Of a stretch of DNA of 8,053 nucleotides, positions 6,953 to 8,053 are shown one piece after another; the stretch's first letter is position 1, and every line of letters begins with the position of its first letter. The notes below the pieces were generated by a model. That model had not been told where the DNA came from. It was given only the letters and a program-made list of their open reading frames with translations, and ran no database searches. Location: assembly GCA_937958735.1 (NCBI GenBank), contig CALGNG010000030.1, forward strand, positions 1 through 8,053. The letters are read 5' to 3'. The stretch comes from an uncultured Aquimarina sp. GTDB taxonomy: Bacteria > Bacteroidota > Bacteroidia > Flavobacteriales > Flavobacteriaceae. Both the position numbers and the translations under genes were made by a program.

Positions 6953-8053
6953 ATGAAAAAAATCAGTTTACTTATCGCTACGGGGATTTCTTTGATTTCT
7001 TACGCCCAGCAACCCAGAAAAGTATGGTCTTTAAAAGACTGTATGGATTATGCAATAGACAGTAATTTGCAAATAAAACAGCAAGAACTAAGTCTACAAG
7101 ATGCCGATATTAATATAGAAAATGCCTACGGAGCCTATTTACCTAATATAAACGGAAGCACTAGAAATAATTGGAATAGTGGTTTAAGCCGGAATCCGAT
7201 AACTAATACAAACGACAATATAACAGTAAGAAACTCCTCCTATTCATTAAGCGCAGCGGTGCCTGTTTTTTCGGGATTACAAAACTACAATAGGCTACAG
7301 CAAGCTAAGCTTCAGAAAATAGCCAATCAGTACAATATAGATACAACTAAAGACAATATAAGACTAAGAATAGCTAACAGTTATTTGCAAGTAGTACTAC
7401 AAGAAGAAAATTTAGAAGTATTAAAAGTGCAACACTTGGTTACCTTAGAGCAAGTAGATAGAACACAAAAACTAATAGATGCGGGGAACTTGCCAAAAGG
7501 TGATATTTTAGAATTAGAAGCTACTTCAGCTACAGATTTACAGAATATTGCTAATGCAGAAAACAGTGTGCTAATCTCTAAAGTAGGGTTAAAACAGTTA
7601 TTAAATTTAAAGTTTAATTCTGAATTTAATGTCGAAAAAGTAACGGCTTCTTTTGATGAATTGTCTGTTATAGAAAAGCCTATAGAAAAAATTATAAGTG
7701 ACGTATTAGGGAATCGAAACGAAATTAAGTTAGCAGCACAAAATGTTGAATTGGCAGAAAGTCAAATACAAATATCTAAAGGGAGTTTATATCCTTCGGT
7801 CTCTGCATTTGCTAATTTTACCACCAGTGAATCTGGACGCTTAGATGATGGCTTTTTTACGCAAATAAAGGATAACCGTGGTTTTAATTACGGAGTATCT
7901 TTGGACCTTCCTATTCTTAATGGCTTTCGAAACAAAAACTCGGTAAGTAGGTCTAGGGTTAGTAAGTTGCGTAGTAAATATCAATTGGCTCAAGTAGAAC
8001 AAAGAATAACACAAGACGTATACCAAGCCTATTTGGACGCTAAGGCAAGTAAT
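6953..8053 (+). CDS. TolC-like outer-membrane efflux protein (3' end cut by window)
   Basis: This frame stays open from ATG 6953 to the last base, giving 367 residues without a stop, so the gene continues beyond the window; family members are usually about 430-480 residues. It starts with a Sec signal peptide (MKKISLLIATGISLISYA), probably cut after Ala18. The mature start WSLKDCMDYAIDSNLQIK is typical of the OEP family. Two repeats are visible: GAYLPNI plus VPVFSGLQNYN (60-66 and 103-113), and GSLYPSV plus LPILNGFRNKN (277-283 and 319-329). These are the short beta-barrel strands followed by long coiled-coil helices of TolC. An in-frame ATG four codons earlier (6941) is possible, but 6953 gives a cleaner signal peptide. 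It lies 22 bases after the adaptor gene and completes the tripartite exporter as its trimeric outer-membrane channel. Confidence 0.95.
   Translation, partial: MKKISLLIATGISLISYAQQPRKVWSLKDCMDYAIDSNLQIKQQELSLQDADINIENAYGAYLPNINGSTRNNWNSGLSRNPITNTNDNITVRNSSYSLSAAVPVFSGLQNYNRLQQAKLQKIANQYNIDTTKDNIRLRIANSYLQVVLQEENLEVLKVQHLVTLEQVDRTQKLIDAGNLPKGDILELEATSATDLQNIANAENSVLISKVGLKQLLNLKFNSEFNVEKVTASFDELSVIEKPIEKIISDVLGNRNEIKLAAQNVELAESQIQISKGSLYPSVSAFANFTTSESGRLDDGFFTQIKDNRGFNYGVSLDLPILNGFRNKNSVSRSRVSKLRSKYQLAQVEQRITQDVYQAYLDAKASN

Noticed and set aside
7841..8026. A 61-codon minus-strand frame near the right edge.
   Set aside because: It is antisense to the TolC-like gene, whose frame is continuous and carries both OEP repeats.

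Overview
The window looks like chromosomal DNA of a marine-type or free-living Flavobacteriaceae (Bacteroidota). The DNA is AT-rich and no start codon has a clear Shine-Dalgarno sequence. One promoter matches the Bacteroidota -7 consensus TAnnTTTG. The protein families (a Cys-anchored surface-type lipoprotein, and a split MacB-like exporter with two permeases) are typical of flavobacteria. Family assignments come from motifs read by eye; no database search was run.

Layout, left to right, all genes on the + strand: (1) the last 29 codons of a probable outer-membrane beta-barrel protein, followed by a strong intrinsic terminator (119-153). (2) About 290 bases without a gene, holding one clear inverted repeat (304-350), then a well-matched Bacteroidota promoter (411-418). 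(3) A single-gene unit, 446-2242, encoding a 598-residue lipoprotein with N-terminal beta-sandwich-like domains and a C-terminal propeller-like region with one Asp-box. It is closed by an unusually long hairpin terminator (2286-2343). (4) About 190 non-coding bases with only weak promoter candidates. (5) A tightly packed five-gene export operon from 2535 past the right edge: ABC ATPase, two MacB/FtsX-type permeases, periplasmic adaptor (HlyD/MacA type) and an outer-membrane TolC-like channel (cut by the window end).

The five operon genes together make up a complete tripartite efflux or secretion machine. The ATPase should power a heterodimer of the two permeases. In MacB-type systems this is a mechanotransmission mechanism, in which the permeases move substrate from the periplasm rather than through the inner membrane. 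The adaptor links the permeases to the TolC channel. The ATPase/permease and permease/permease junctions each overlap by 8 nt, which suggests translational coupling and fixed stoichiometry. The substrate cannot be read from the sequence.

I do not see a mobile element, CRISPR array, tRNA/rRNA, or an obvious new defence or biosynthetic system. The least explained items are the two-module lipoprotein, the intergenic inverted repeat at 304-350, and the 23-bp stem after the lipoprotein gene.
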